This document shows, piece by piece, positions 34,874 to 44,203 of a stretch of 64,000 nt of DNA. Every line of letters begins with the position of its first letter. Position 1 is the first letter of the stretch. Origin of the DNA: Planctomycetota bacterium (GTDB lineage Bacteria; Planctomycetota; UBA8742; UBA2392); the NCBI GenBank assembly GCA_019912315.1, contig JAIOJA010000064.1:1-64000 (forward strand). The letters run 5' to 3'. Under the pieces are notes generated by a model. It saw only the letters and a list, made by a program, of their open reading frames with translations. It ran no database searches and was not told the DNA's origin. The position numbers were made by a program, and so were the translations under genes.

Positions 34874-35587
34874 ATGCGAAAAACACTAGGGTGCGCGGCC
34901 GTGGTAGCCTTGCTGGCAGCGGTTGTCAGCCTTGCCGAGGCGAACCCGGATATCTCTGAGCGATCAGGCGCCGACCACTGCTCCGGCGTGTACATTGCTG
35001 CCGATCATTTGGTCGGAGAGGGCCAGACCGTTGTCAAGTGCCGGGGCACGGTTCCAGGGCCGGCAAGCCGCGACATCACAGTGTCGGATAGCGCGTTGGC
35101 GGTCGATGGCAACGACGTCGAAGCCACCTGGGCCACGCCGAGCGACCACACGGAATGGGAAGTCAAGATCAACTGGCAGCTTCGGGGCCAGGTAAGGCCG
35201 ATCGACCACTATACGGACGCCGACTCAAGTTACTGGGCCTATGCGGATTGCTACGTGACGCTGGGTGACGTGACCGGCCACTGGAGCGCCCTGGATAAAT
35301 TTGTGAACGAGACGGCCGAGATCTGGGAAGAAGGCCTCTACGACAAGAAGGACGCTATCGTCAATGTCAGCGAAAAGAAACGAAACCTTGGGACCGTTTC
35401 TTTCTGGTACGAGGTGGACCTGTACACTCATGCCGAGTTGAACCGCCCGGAGATGAGTCTGGAATGCAGAGGCGAGCTTTTCGGAGCCCCCGCTTCGACC
35501 GAGGACGGTGTGCACAATGCGGGCTGGATTCGGTTGATTGATACCGACAGCGAGGAAGTGCTGATTGAGTTTACTCCGTTCTGGTAG
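34874..35587 (+). CDS. Secreted protein of unknown function (copy A)
   Basis: From the ATG at 34874 it is 237 aa with a signal peptide (about residues 1-23, SLAEA). The mature part is strand-rich and acidic, with two or three cysteines (HCSGVY, VVKCRG, ADCYV, LECRG) that could form disulfides. No named domain was recognised. The C-terminal 55 residues recur in a truncated copy at about 37490-37675 (ECRGELFGAP shared exactly), so the gene is part of a local duplication. The next gene follows after 11 bp. Confidence 0.6.
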   Translation: MRKTLGCAAVVALLAAVVSLAEANPDISERSGADHCSGVYIAADHLVGEGQTVVKCRGTVPGPASRDITVSDSALAVDGNDVEATWATPSDHTEWEVKINWQLRGQVRPIDHYTDADSSYWAYADCYVTLGDVTGHWSALDKFVNETAEIWEEGLYDKKDAIVNVSEKKRNLGTVSFWYEVDLYTHAELNRPEMSLECRGELFGAPASTEDGVHNAGWIRLIDTDSEEVLIEFTPFW

Positions 35588-35598
35588 ACGGTGGACCC

Positions 35599-37383
35599 AT
35601 GCCGAACTGTCGCCGATTTCGAGTACCGCTTCTTGCATTGCTGCTTGTGCTGCTCGCACTGCTGGCAGGGTTTCTCGCGATTACGCTGAACCCCAACCCT
35701 GACATCGCGGGTAGTCCCTCCACACAGCCAGACACACGTTCCCAGCGGGCTGAAACGGGGACAGAGCCGCTTCACGGGCCGGTATCGGAAGATGTCTTGA
35801 AACATGTTGAACCAGCAGCGCAAGCTGCCGAGGCAGAGCAAGTCGTGGGGCAGGACCAGCTTCAACAGACCGCGGAACTGGTCCTGCGATTTGTCGATGC
35901 TTCGGACACGCCCATTCCGTTCGCGGATTTCAGCTACGCGGCACTGACAATGGGCGATTATGGTCGCCTGGACAGGCGCAACGTCTCGGACCCTTTGACT
36001 CAGCACGATCAGTCCGACGTCAACGGGCAATGGACAACAACCGGCCCAACCATGGGCCTGCTGTTCATCCGGATGGCGGATGAACAATGGACATGGTTGG
36101 CGCCACGCGGAAAACAATTTCGGTGGCTCCCCAACGACCCGAATGTTGCTGTCCTGCGGACCAACAGGGACAAGACGCAAGAGTTCCGTATTCGGCTCGC
36201 CCAGGCCCAGTACTGCTCGCTCACAGTAATCTATGCCGATGGCCAGCCGTACGAGGGGAATGTTGGCGTCGGCCACTTCACGAACGACAAACGAACCATG
36301 CTGATGGGCCAGGGCTTTTCCGACCTGCCCTATTCGGTCGGGATGGGCATCATGGCCTATCCCTCGACCTGGCTTCGCATTGCAGTCCACAGCGTCAGGG
36401 CCGGCTTCCGGGAGTACACGAACGCAATGCCGGAACCAGAGGATCTCAATGGCGGCCAGTTGACCGTTGTTATCGAGGAGGACCCGAATCGACGGGAACC
36501 TGGGGGGCTTATTCTTGATCACTCGTCCTTTCCGCCTGCACAGTCAATGATGGCGGTAGTGGTCTCCCCTGGCGGCGGCTTCATGGGCAACACCCTGGAA
36601 CTGGTCGGACCGGGCGAGACGCGAACCGACCAGTTCCCTACGCCCATAAAATTGTGGTGCATCGCCGCCGGTGCAGGGGTTGTCTGGAGCACCGGCCTGG
36701 TTGAACTTGAGCCCGGAGAGTGGGAACGAGTCAAGGTTGAGCCAATGAAGCCGGCCGAAATCACGCTGCTCGTTCAGGATGAGCACGGCGACCCCGTGAG
36801 TGACGCTATCGTGTCAATTCAAGCGGCCGGCTTCGCCGACTGGAGCTGGCTGGATACGTCACGAGCCGTTGACGACGGCGGAATTTCCGCGCCATCAGCC
36901 AGACAGGACCTTTTGTCGATCACCGAACGCCTCAATCGGGCACGCAGCGACGGCAACGGACGCGTGCGGTTCAAGGCGGCCTGGCCCGGGAAACGCCAGT
37001 TGATTGTCCAGGCTCTTGGATACGAACCCGAAATGATCGACGTTGATGCGATACAAGGCAGAAACGTGGACCTCGGCGTGGTGGCGCTGACGAAGGCATC
37101 GGCAGGCATCACCGTAAAGATCACAGTCGGCGAATCGGACGATCCGACACAATTCACACTAAGCCTGTTTGCTCGAACACACAGAGTCCACAAAGACCGC
37201 GTACCGTTTGACGCTGAAGGCGTAGCCGAACTCGAACACCTGCCCGCTGGACGCTATCAGGTTTTTGTTTCACCACTGAAACGAGGCGGTGCCGGCCACT
37301 TCAAACGAATCGAACTCGTCCCCGGTGATCGTCGCGAAGTTACGATCGACATGACCAGGCCTCCCGGCCTCCAGGAAGATTAG
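35599..37383 (+). CDS. Membrane-anchored protein with carboxypeptidase-regulatory-like repeats
   Basis: A 594 aa protein with an N-terminal hydrophobic helix (about residues 8-28) and no lipobox Cys, so it is a signal anchor or signal peptide. The extracytoplasmic part has at least three beta-sandwich segments of carboxypeptidase-regulatory or SpaA-like type. One is at about 92-145 (ELVLRFVDASDTPIPFADF). Another at about 390-500 (ITLLVQDEHGDPVSDAIVSI, then GNGRVRFKA, then GYEPEMIDV) has the classic order, and a third is near 510-590. Function unknown. It is in an operon with copy A (11 bp gap). Confidence 0.6.
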   Translation: MPNCRRFRVPLLALLLVLLALLAGFLAITLNPNPDIAGSPSTQPDTRSQRAETGTEPLHGPVSEDVLKHVEPAAQAAEAEQVVGQDQLQQTAELVLRFVDASDTPIPFADFSYAALTMGDYGRLDRRNVSDPLTQHDQSDVNGQWTTTGPTMGLLFIRMADEQWTWLAPRGKQFRWLPNDPNVAVLRTNRDKTQEFRIRLAQAQYCSLTVIYADGQPYEGNVGVGHFTNDKRTMLMGQGFSDLPYSVGMGIMAYPSTWLRIAVHSVRAGFREYTNAMPEPEDLNGGQLTVVIEEDPNRREPGGLILDHSSFPPAQSMMAVVVSPGGGFMGNTLELVGPGETRTDQFPTPIKLWCIAAGAGVVWSTGLVELEPGEWERVKVEPMKPAEITLLVQDEHGDPVSDAIVSIQAAGFADWSWLDTSRAVDDGGISAPSARQDLLSITERLNRARSDGNGRVRFKAAWPGKRQLIVQALGYEPEMIDVDAIQGRNVDLGVVALTKASAGITVKITVGESDDPTQFTLSLFARTHRVHKDRVPFDAEGVAELEHLPAGRYQVFVSPLKRGGAGHFKRIELVPGDRREVTIDMTRPPGLQED

Positions 37384-37455
37384 GCAGCATTTCGCCTGAA
37401 AGACGCCCTCCAACAGCCCTTCGGGGCGTCGTAAGCGGTAGAGTCCCACAACTCG

Positions 37456-37675
37456 AATTGCACCTTATGGAACAACCGGTGTCACGCGAACCTTGGGCGC
37501 TCATGCATACGCGGAACTCGACCGGGCGGGTATGAGTATTGAATGCCGGGGTGAGCTGTTTGGCGCGCCAGAGTACAATGCAGACAATGATGATTCGGTT
37601 CACAACCTGGGCTTTATCCGACTCAAAGACCTCAACACCGGTGAGACCTTGGTCCACTTGACCCTGCTGGAGTAG
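37456..37675 (+). pseudogene. Truncated duplicate of the secreted copy A gene
   Basis: The frame 37493-37675 matches the last 55 residues of copy A: AELDRAGMSIECRGELFGAP here against AELNRPEMSLECRGELFGAP there, then VHNLGFIRLKD against VHNAGWIRLID. Nucleotide similarity starts a little earlier (GCGAACCTTGGG near 37479-37490) and then skips about 35 bp relative to copy A. It has no signal peptide and no start signals, and is best read as the 3' remnant of a duplication. Confidence 0.7.
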
Positions 37676-37679
37676 CCCG

Positions 37680-37904
37680 ATGCGAAGGCTGAAACAACTC
37701 AGATACGCGGGCACAGGCGCCCTGCTTCTGGCACTTGCGGCCCTGTGGATTGCCGACCCTTGGCAACAACGGGGCAGCCCGGGCGAAGCACCCTGTGCGC
37801 CCGCCGACGGGGACTCACCCGGGTCTCTCCCGGTGCGGGCTGCGAAGGCTGAGGTTCGTGAAGTACCGGCGGACAACGGCTCACCGGTGACAGGCGGCCG
37901 GTAG
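37680..37904 (+). CDS. Small membrane-anchored peptide, possible truncated duplicate
   Basis: A 74 aa frame with one N-terminal hydrophobic helix (about residues 11-26) and a Pro/Gly/Ala-rich hydrophilic tail. It lies 4 bp after the copy A remnant, in the same relative place that the 594 aa gene occupies after intact copy A. This suggests it is a shortened, diverged copy of that gene. Sequence similarity itself is weak, so it could also be chance. Confidence 0.35.
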   Translation: MRRLKQLRYAGTGALLLALAALWIADPWQQRGSPGEAPCAPADGDSPGSLPVRAAKAEVREVPADNGSPVTGGR

Positions 37905-37998
37905 CCAGATTGTTGCATGTCTTCTCATTGCACAAGTGTAGGCAAGCACACCGCTTCCCGCCAACAATCCGCTGCTCTTTCGCGAGGTGAAAACGAAC

Positions 37999-38023
37999 CG
38001 GGGCGGCCCCAAACGCCGCCCCG
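37999..38023 (-). terminator. Intrinsic terminator after the VIT-vWA-PDZ gene
   Basis: Perfect 8-bp GC stem CGGGGCGG / CCGCCCCG with a 9-nt loop. Read on the minus strand, it is followed by GGTTCGTTTT. It lies 32 bp beyond the stop of the gene at 38055-40577. Confidence 0.65.
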
Positions 38024-38054
38024 ATTCCTGGTGCGCTTTGCCCAGCGCTGTTTG

Positions 38055-40577
38055 CTATTCGGCTTTCAACTCTGGCAACTTGAACTTTGCTTCCACTACC
38101 TGCCCTTCGTCGGTGAGACTGGTTTCGACTTCGATTCTGGCCTGGCTTTGCAGCAGCAGTGATTCGAGGCGATCCAGCGTGCTGACGTCCAGCCCGTTGA
38201 TCTTCTCGATTACCTGGCCCGGCTGCATGCCGGCCTCGGCGCCCGGTGTGCCGTCCTTGACCTCTATGACGATCACGCGACCGTCCGGCGTCTCTCCCAC
38301 TTTCAGCCCCCAGCTGGCGATCTCATACACGCGCCCTTGCTCAATGGGTCTGCTGTCGCCTTTGAAGGTCACGCCTTCCGGCATCTCGACCGGCTGCCAG
38401 ACCGTCATCGGTCGCCCGTCGCCGACGATCCTTGACTCGTCAACAGCGACGAAGCTCGTGTACCTGCTCATCAGGTTGAAATCCAGCGCGACGTTCGTGA
38501 TCTCCTGTTCGAAACGGGACTCATCACCGACGCCCTGGTTCGAAAGGTCGGCGATCTTCTGGCGCGCCCACAGGGTTGCGATGGCCGGATTGTCTGCCGC
38601 GGCGTCGAGATTCAACTTCACGGGATAGCTGACGTGTCGCGCGCCGACCCGCCCGTTCACGTTGATGGTGTGCTCGCCGCTGCCCCTGTAGCGCGCCATC
38701 AGGCTCAAGGGCTGGGCGGCGAACAGGTCGTTGAACTTGCTGGGGTAGGCGGATTCGACTTCAAGCCCGTTCCAGTCGATGTCGATGTCGCACAACACGG
38801 GCATGTCTATGGCGTTGTAGAACTCCTGCACCGCACCTTCGGCATATTCACCGTCGCGGGGCAGGCAGTAGATCGCGCGCCCCTGGCCGTGCTCGGCGAT
38901 GCCGTCGATCAGGTGGCGATTCACGCTGCTGCCGATGCCGAAGCTGAAGAAGCGCGCGTCCCGGCCGTCCTGCTTGATGGTTTCGAAAATCGCGTTCTCG
39001 TCGCCGATGTAGCCGTCAGTCAGGAAAGCATAAATCTGCAGGTGGCGCGGGTCGTGCTCGGCCTTCAGGGCGCGTTGCAGCCCGGCCAGCATTTCCGTGC
39101 CGCCGCTTGCGCTGGACTTCGCAAGGAAGTCCTTGGCGGCGCTGATGTTCTCCGGCGTGTTGGCTTGCGGTGAATCGAACACCTGCCCGTTGCCGCTGGC
39201 GAAGTAGACGATATTGAAGATGTCATCCGGCTTCAGGTGATCGAGCGTTTTGCGAATCACCTCTTTGCTCATCTGGGACGGCGAGCCGCTCATGCTGCCG
39301 CTGACGTCCATGATAAAGGTCAGTTCGCGCGGTGTAACGTCGGCGTCGGCCGGGTCGAGCTGCGGCTGAACTTGCAGGCTCATGAACTGGCCGCGCTCGT
39401 CGTTGTGGGTCAGCACGCCCACGGACGGCTGCTTCGCCGCGATGCCCCAGCGCAGCACAAAGTCGCGGTTGGGCACGGCGTCCAGTTTGCTGAGGGTAAC
39501 GACCGCGTTGCCCTCGCGCTGCAGGTTGATGTCGACCTCGTGGGCGAGTGAGCGGGTACGGGTGATGTCGATCGGCAGCCCCGCCTCGATTTCCAGGGTC
39601 AGGTCAATGTCCATGCCGGAGCGCATGCCGGGTGGCAGCACGACTTCGTTGTAGTCTTCCGTGTCGTCGCCATCGGCGTCCGGTGCAACTTCGTGACTGC
39701 CGCTGCCGCCTCGATAGCGCGGGCCGAGGGTCATGGGGAACATGTACTCGAAGCGCCCGTTTTCGTACTTGAGTGACTGGTAGTAGGTGATCTCCACTTT
39801 GACTTCGCCGCCAACCTCGATGTTGGCGACGCTCTGCGTGAACACGTTCGGACGGTTCTGCGTGAGCAGCGTGGCCGTGCGACCGCGGGCCTTGGCTTCT
39901 TCATAGATCTTCTTGGCCTCAGCGCGCGGCCTGACGACGCCGACGATTCGGCGGTCGCCGGCCTGCATCACGAAGTGGTTGATGGCGGAGTCACCTGGCA
40001 GGGGGAAGGTGTAGACGGCCTCGATGACCTCCTTGTACGGGTTGGTGAATGTCTGGGTGACGGTGGTGCCTGCGAGTGTGCCGCTGACCTTGGCGTTGAC
40101 GTTGGTGTGCTTGAGCGGGAATACGCCGACGGTCTCGCTGCCGCGTTTAGCTTCGAGCCTGGCGGCGTTATCTTCGGCTTCCGCCCAGTTCATGCCGGGT
40201 GTTGCGGGATCTGCTTCCTCCACGTTTTCGGCACTTGAGGCACCGCTGACGCGATAGCGGCGCAAAAGGTAGCCACCCCGGCTCCCGCCGCCGCCCCCGC
40301 CGCCGCCAATGCCGCCGCCCAGGCCAACTTCGGATGTCGTTGATGTCTTGTTCGGGTGCGGCGACTCGTTGTCGGACGGGTCTTCGTTAGGGTCGTCTTT
40401 CGCGTACTCGACGACGTGATCGGGCGGTGACGGGTCGCTGGCGATCACAACGACTTCCGTACCGGAGTTTGATTGTGGATTCGGCGCGGGTTCATCGTTC
40501 CGCGTGCAGGCGGCAATGAAGAAGATCAACAACAGCGCCGGCAACAGGCGCAGGACTAGCGGTTTACTTTGACGCAT
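38055..40577 (-). CDS. VIT-vWA-PDZ lipoprotein (first paralogue)
   Basis: An 840 aa lipoprotein: signal peptide with lipobox FIAAC (Cys about 24), then a low-complexity acidic/Gly linker with a poly-Gly run. A VIT domain (about 165-310; TVTQTFTNPYKEVIEAVYTF) is followed by a von Willebrand A domain (about 425-600) with the MIDAS motif DVSGSMSGS and a later FLTDGYIGDE. It ends in a PDZ domain (about 755-840; DGTPGAEAGMQPGQVIEKING). VIT-vWA proteins are thought to act in surface adhesion or assembly. The C-terminal PDZ suggests binding to peptide tails. The gene at 45349-47970 is a full-length paralogue with the same order. Confidence 0.85.
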   Translation of the reverse strand: MRQSKPLVLRLLPALLLIFFIAACTRNDEPAPNPQSNSGTEVVVIASDPSPPDHVVEYAKDDPNEDPSDNESPHPNKTSTTSEVGLGGGIGGGGGGGGSRGGYLLRRYRVSGASSAENVEEADPATPGMNWAEAEDNAARLEAKRGSETVGVFPLKHTNVNAKVSGTLAGTTVTQTFTNPYKEVIEAVYTFPLPGDSAINHFVMQAGDRRIVGVVRPRAEAKKIYEEAKARGRTATLLTQNRPNVFTQSVANIEVGGEVKVEITYYQSLKYENGRFEYMFPMTLGPRYRGGSGSHEVAPDADGDDTEDYNEVVLPPGMRSGMDIDLTLEIEAGLPIDITRTRSLAHEVDINLQREGNAVVTLSKLDAVPNRDFVLRWGIAAKQPSVGVLTHNDERGQFMSLQVQPQLDPADADVTPRELTFIMDVSGSMSGSPSQMSKEVIRKTLDHLKPDDIFNIVYFASGNGQVFDSPQANTPENISAAKDFLAKSSASGGTEMLAGLQRALKAEHDPRHLQIYAFLTDGYIGDENAIFETIKQDGRDARFFSFGIGSSVNRHLIDGIAEHGQGRAIYCLPRDGEYAEGAVQEFYNAIDMPVLCDIDIDWNGLEVESAYPSKFNDLFAAQPLSLMARYRGSGEHTINVNGRVGARHVSYPVKLNLDAAADNPAIATLWARQKIADLSNQGVGDESRFEQEITNVALDFNLMSRYTSFVAVDESRIVGDGRPMTVWQPVEMPEGVTFKGDSRPIEQGRVYEIASWGLKVGETPDGRVIVIEVKDGTPGAEAGMQPGQVIEKINGLDVSTLDRLESLLLQSQARIEVETSLTDEGQVVEAKFKLPELKAE

Positions 40578-40642
40578 GGCGTGCTCCTTAGAGTCACGCC
40601 CCGGGAAATCTTATGAACGAATTTCGCGTTCCGTGGTTCGGG

Positions 40643-42082
40643 CTATCTGACCTGGTCTTCGAGGCGGAGGTAGCGGTAGTAGATGCTGAGACACAGACCG
40701 GCCAGCGCAGTCGTTGAAACGCGCCCGTCGCGGCTGAAGACGTCGATGGCGTCCCAGCTTCCGTGCTCGTCGAGCTTGGCGGCTTCCGTCTGCCCGCGCT
40801 GTTTGTCGAAGTCGGTGTAGCCGCGCTGGTTGTTGGTCAGGACCGCGCTAAGCGCCTTCTCCCAGCGGTCCCAGCGCTTGTTGCCGTTCGGCAAGTAGGA
40901 GCCGCCCGTCTGATAAATTGCCTGGGTCGCGAACCACCACAGCTCCATGTCGACATGTCCGCGTTCCCACTTCGGCAGATGCTCGTCGCGCACGAGCAAG
41001 TCCGCACAAGCCCGTACGGACGGATCCGTCAGCTCGCAGTAGCTCGTGAACAGAGCGCACACCAGCCAGGCCGCAGCGCAGACAGGGCCGCGCTCGAAAC
41101 CCTGGGCACGTTGATCAGGCGGCAGTTTTTGCGAATCGCTGTAGGCGACCTCGCCGTCATCGTAAACGTGCTCGAGAAACGTATGCAGCCCGGCGGACTC
41201 CCATTCCACTTCCAGCCCGCACATCTTTGCCGCCTTGATCGCCATGACCGCGTAGCCGGTGCTGATGATGTCGGCCGTGCCCCAGGAGTTCTCGCCCCAG
41301 CCTGAGTACGAGTGCTGCAGCTTCAGTAACTGCTCGACGGCCTTTTCAGCCAGCGTCTTGATGACCGTGTCACCACTGAGCCCGTAGGCTTCGCACAGTG
41401 CGATTGTTGCCAGCGCGTGGTCGCGCACGCCGCGCGAGTTGGGCCAGCCGGTGTCGGTCTGGTTCTTGCGCAACCACAGGATCGCCTGCCGCACAACTTG
41501 GTTGTAGGCGCCATTCTTGTGGTCGTACCCGGCGCCAAGGTAGGTCAGCAGCGCGAACGACGTGACTGCCAGGTCCGCATCCGCCGCGCCAGCGTCAATG
41601 TCGGGATCGCCGAAGCCTTCGCGCTCGCTGCCGTGTGTGGCGAACGCGCCTTTGCGTCCCGAGTTGGAGCCGAAGTCGCCGGCACTCCAGTACCCGTTTT
41701 CATTCTGGTGCGCCGATAACCAGTCGAGGCTGCCGAAACTGCGCTCCGGGTCCGGGTCGCCGGTAAGCGGGTTGGGGTGCGCGGTTGCGATCAAGCGCGC
41801 ATCCGGCCAGGGTACTTCATCCAACTCGGCTTCGGGTTTCCGCGAGTCATCTGGTGCGGCGCCCTCTCGCGCAGTCTCGTCGGCAACTTGAAGCGGGCGT
41901 GACCCTGCGCCCAACGCCTCGTCATCCGGCGCGGCTTCGTCGGCTGCAATCTCCGGCGTGTTGGCCGCGACCGCGACGCCGAACCACTCAAGCTGCCACG
42001 CTATCACAAACAACGTGCCAACGCATAACAGAGCCAGCAGCCCCGGCAGAATCAATCGCTTACGTTTGTCGTGCGCGCCCAT
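40643..42082 (-). CDS. Membrane-anchored alpha/alpha-toroid (prenyltransferase/squalene-oxidase-like repeat) protein
   Basis: A 479 aa protein with an N-terminal signal anchor (about residues 11-33) and an extracytoplasmic domain of helical repeats: SLDWLSAHQNENGYWSAG, then ILWLRKNQTDTGWPNS, then QLLKLQHSYSGWGENSWG. These are prenyltransferase/squalene-cyclase-type toroid repeats (pattern WLxxxQxxxGxW). No DxDD or DCTA cyclase active site is seen, so it is probably a binding protein rather than an enzyme. It lies 65 bp upstream of the VIT-vWA-PDZ gene in the same direction and may be cotranscribed. A degenerate duplicate of its 3' end lies at 42120-42265. Confidence 0.7.
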   Translation of the reverse strand: MGAHDKRKRLILPGLLALLCVGTLFVIAWQLEWFGVAVAANTPEIAADEAAPDDEALGAGSRPLQVADETAREGAAPDDSRKPEAELDEVPWPDARLIATAHPNPLTGDPDPERSFGSLDWLSAHQNENGYWSAGDFGSNSGRKGAFATHGSEREGFGDPDIDAGAADADLAVTSFALLTYLGAGYDHKNGAYNQVVRQAILWLRKNQTDTGWPNSRGVRDHALATIALCEAYGLSGDTVIKTLAEKAVEQLLKLQHSYSGWGENSWGTADIISTGYAVMAIKAAKMCGLEVEWESAGLHTFLEHVYDDGEVAYSDSQKLPPDQRAQGFERGPVCAAAWLVCALFTSYCELTDPSVRACADLLVRDEHLPKWERGHVDMELWWFATQAIYQTGGSYLPNGNKRWDRWEKALSAVLTNNQRGYTDFDKQRGQTEAAKLDEHGSWDAIDVFSRDGRVSTTALAGLCLSIYYRYLRLEDQVR

Positions 42083-42119
42083 GGGAACACTTCAAACGAA
42101 GTAGTCGCGGGCGGGTTCG

Positions 42120-42265
42120 CTAACTGCCGGCTTCTTTGAGTCGCAGATAGCGGTAGTAGACCTCGAGCGTCAGCCCGCCCACGCCCGTCGTGAACACGCG
42201 CGCCCCTGGCAGTTCCATGGGTCGACGGGATCCCAGCTTCCGTGCCTGTCCGCACGTACTCTTAC
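42120..42265 (-). pseudogene. 3' remnant of a duplicated toroid gene
   Basis: This stretch aligns with the last 120 bp of the adjacent toroid gene: the DNA GTAGCGGTAGTAGA / ATAGCGGTAGTAGA and CCCAGCTTCCGTGC are shared. The protein match needs a frame change: RHGSWDPVDPW in one frame (compare EHGSWDAIDVF), then ARVFTTGVGGLTLEVYYRYLRL in another (compare GRVSTTALAGLCLSIYYRYLRL). It is a decayed tandem copy. Confidence 0.75.
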
Positions 42266-42321
42266 TCCGATGTACAACCCAAAGGCGATGTTCCACTCTG
42301 TGTTGACCGGGATCGTGACAT

Positions 42322-42801
42322 TCAATCGCTCGTTCGCGTCGAGAGCTTCTGTAGATAATCGTCCCAACGTGTGTCCGCCAGCATGCCAACCGCCGACGGT
42401 TCTTCCCGAACGAACCACCCGCTGCCGAACTTCATGAGCACTACAATTCCGACCCTGGGGTGATACGCAATTCGCTCTGTACTCGGAGAGCCCGGGAAGG
42501 CGGGAACAGCTTGGGCGTCCTCGCCTTGTAGTAGCTTGATCATCGCATCAGCTTCGACATCGGTCATTCGGACTTTGTATGCACTGACCCCATGACGATA
42601 GAGTCGCCAGTTGTCAGGTCTGCTGGGATACTGTTCGTGTAGATTTTCTTCGCGTTCCAGCAACTGGTCCCAGTATGTATCCCACGCGTACCCATTGGGG
42701 GGAGGGTCGCCTTCAGAATTCGCGGAACGTGGCGTGGTTCCGGGCGACGTGCATCCACTTACCATCAACAGAAACAACAACATGATTGTTAGCGACTTCA
42801 T
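42322..42801 (-). CDS. Small lipoprotein of unknown function
   Basis: From the ATG at 42801 it is 159 aa with a lipoprotein signal peptide: hydrophobic IMLLFLLMVSGC, Cys about residue 17. The mature domain has acidic helices (AWDTYWDQLLEREENLHEQY) and a strand-rich end (RVGIVVLMKFGSGWFVREEP). Unknown family. It is the last gene of a three-gene minus-strand group with the 459 aa protein and the capsid-like gene, and it ends just before the toroid remnant. Confidence 0.6.
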   Translation of the reverse strand: MKSLTIMLLFLLMVSGCTSPGTTPRSANSEGDPPPNGYAWDTYWDQLLEREENLHEQYPSRPDNWRLYRHGVSAYKVRMTDVEADAMIKLLQGEDAQAVPAFPGSPSTERIAYHPRVGIVVLMKFGSGWFVREEPSAVGMLADTRWDDYLQKLSTRTSD

Positions 42802-42821
42802 CGGCAGGTTATCCGCAAACA

Positions 42822-44201
42822 TTAGCACACAAGCCCCTTCTTGGGAGACCACGTGCAAGCGGCTCGAAAGCTACGATCCAGTTTGCTTGTGATTGCGAGA
42901 CGCGCGTCGATACACGGATTGCGAGGTGTCGTACAGTCAAACTCCGCGGTGAAAGTAATTCCCGCATCCCGCTCCGAACCTTGCAGCGCAGTCTGTGGCT
43001 GGGCAATGTCGGCAATGATAGCCGATGTGCCAGGTACGGGACCGGGAAGTCTTGCAAACTCTCCCGGTACCGCTCGCTGAGACCAGTAGCGAACACAGTC
43101 CGGAATCGGCACAGCGTTCAGATCCCCAACACCTTGCTGTTTTAGCTGGCCTGACAACTCGACAAACGCAGTGGGAGCAACTGTCAAAGCCTGGAGCGCT
43201 AAACTGGTGGGACGGGCCAAGAATGTCCTTATGACTCTTGATTCCGTTACACGCTTCAAACCTTCATGGTTAAGCGAATCGCAGGGATCATCCCTACAGA
43301 TGCTTTTGCCGGTTGATTCCAATTTGTCAGATGAGTGCCTGTCAGCACCAACCGGCTCACGAAATACTTCTATATAGCCGTAAACGTAGTTGGTCACGTA
43401 GCCATCGCAACACTCGAATGTCTGAAGAATGTAGACTGTCTGGAACACTCTATACCCCAGCGCCCAAAGTTGGGGATTCAGCAACCAGTAGAACCACCGG
43501 AACGTGAATTCGTCGCAACTAAGCTTGATGCTCTGTTTGTCAATCAAACCACCAATTCCCGGCTGGTACATCCTGCGCAGCCCGCGAAGTGTGGTCGCTT
43601 GAGTAGTCGCGACTGCTTGGCCGGTTACCCGCCCAACGATTTCAACATGCGCGGACTGGAGAGCACTAATGTGCTGGCCAAGCCCTTCGCTGCCGAACAA
43701 ATCTTGATTTGTTTGCGCCAGAGAGCCATCGTCCAGCAAGTGCTTCGGCAAGCATGCTCCCACACTGTCGCCTTCAACCGCTGGGTCCTCGTCCATGAAG
43801 AACTGGTTTGACTGCGGAATGTAGTCGTCGGCACTGATAGCCGGTGCCTCGCGCATGTAGGCTGTGCCCTCAGATTGCGGCGTTACTTCGGAACTTGGGG
43901 GAGTGAGCAGGCGACCGTCCTGGTCCATGACGAACTGGCGGGCGGGGGCCGTTCCGGGCTGCTGGTTCTCGCTTGCGCGTTGTGGCGCGAATGGCCCGTC
44001 GCTAACGCTTCCGACACCAACGGCGTCATCATCCTCGAAGATCAGTTCGTTGTCCGCGCGGGCGTAGTATTCACCCGGGTTGAACGGGCGGGTTTCGACC
44101 GATGCCAGCAGGTTGTTCATGTCCGCCACTTCGCCGGGCTTCAAATGCATGGCACGCGGGAACGTATGGTCGTTGCAGCTTGGGCAATCTTCGTCGGCCA
44201 T
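42822..44201 (-). CDS. Unknown protein (459 aa) coupled to the capsid-like gene
   Basis: From the ATG at 44201 (GGGAG 6 nt upstream) it is 459 aa with no recognised domain. It begins with a CPSC pair, has an acidic, Pro/Gln-rich N-terminal half (about 30-170), then an aromatic patch FRWFYWLLNPQLWALGYRVF near 235-255 and several Cys (ECCDGY, CRDDPC, DCTTP, RAACTW). It starts 2 bp after the capsid-like frame ends, so the two are coupled. The DNA here is less GC-rich than the flanks (43.3-43.6 kb especially), which fits acquisition by transfer. It could be a capsid-associated or cargo protein, but nothing in the sequence proves that. Confidence 0.5.
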   Translation of the reverse strand: MADEDCPSCNDHTFPRAMHLKPGEVADMNNLLASVETRPFNPGEYYARADNELIFEDDDAVGVGSVSDGPFAPQRASENQQPGTAPARQFVMDQDGRLLTPPSSEVTPQSEGTAYMREAPAISADDYIPQSNQFFMDEDPAVEGDSVGACLPKHLLDDGSLAQTNQDLFGSEGLGQHISALQSAHVEIVGRVTGQAVATTQATTLRGLRRMYQPGIGGLIDKQSIKLSCDEFTFRWFYWLLNPQLWALGYRVFQTVYILQTFECCDGYVTNYVYGYIEVFREPVGADRHSSDKLESTGKSICRDDPCDSLNHEGLKRVTESRVIRTFLARPTSLALQALTVAPTAFVELSGQLKQQGVGDLNAVPIPDCVRYWSQRAVPGEFARLPGPVPGTSAIIADIAQPQTALQGSERDAGITFTAEFDCTTPRNPCIDARLAITSKLDRSFRAACTWSPKKGLVC

Positions 44202-44203
44202 GG

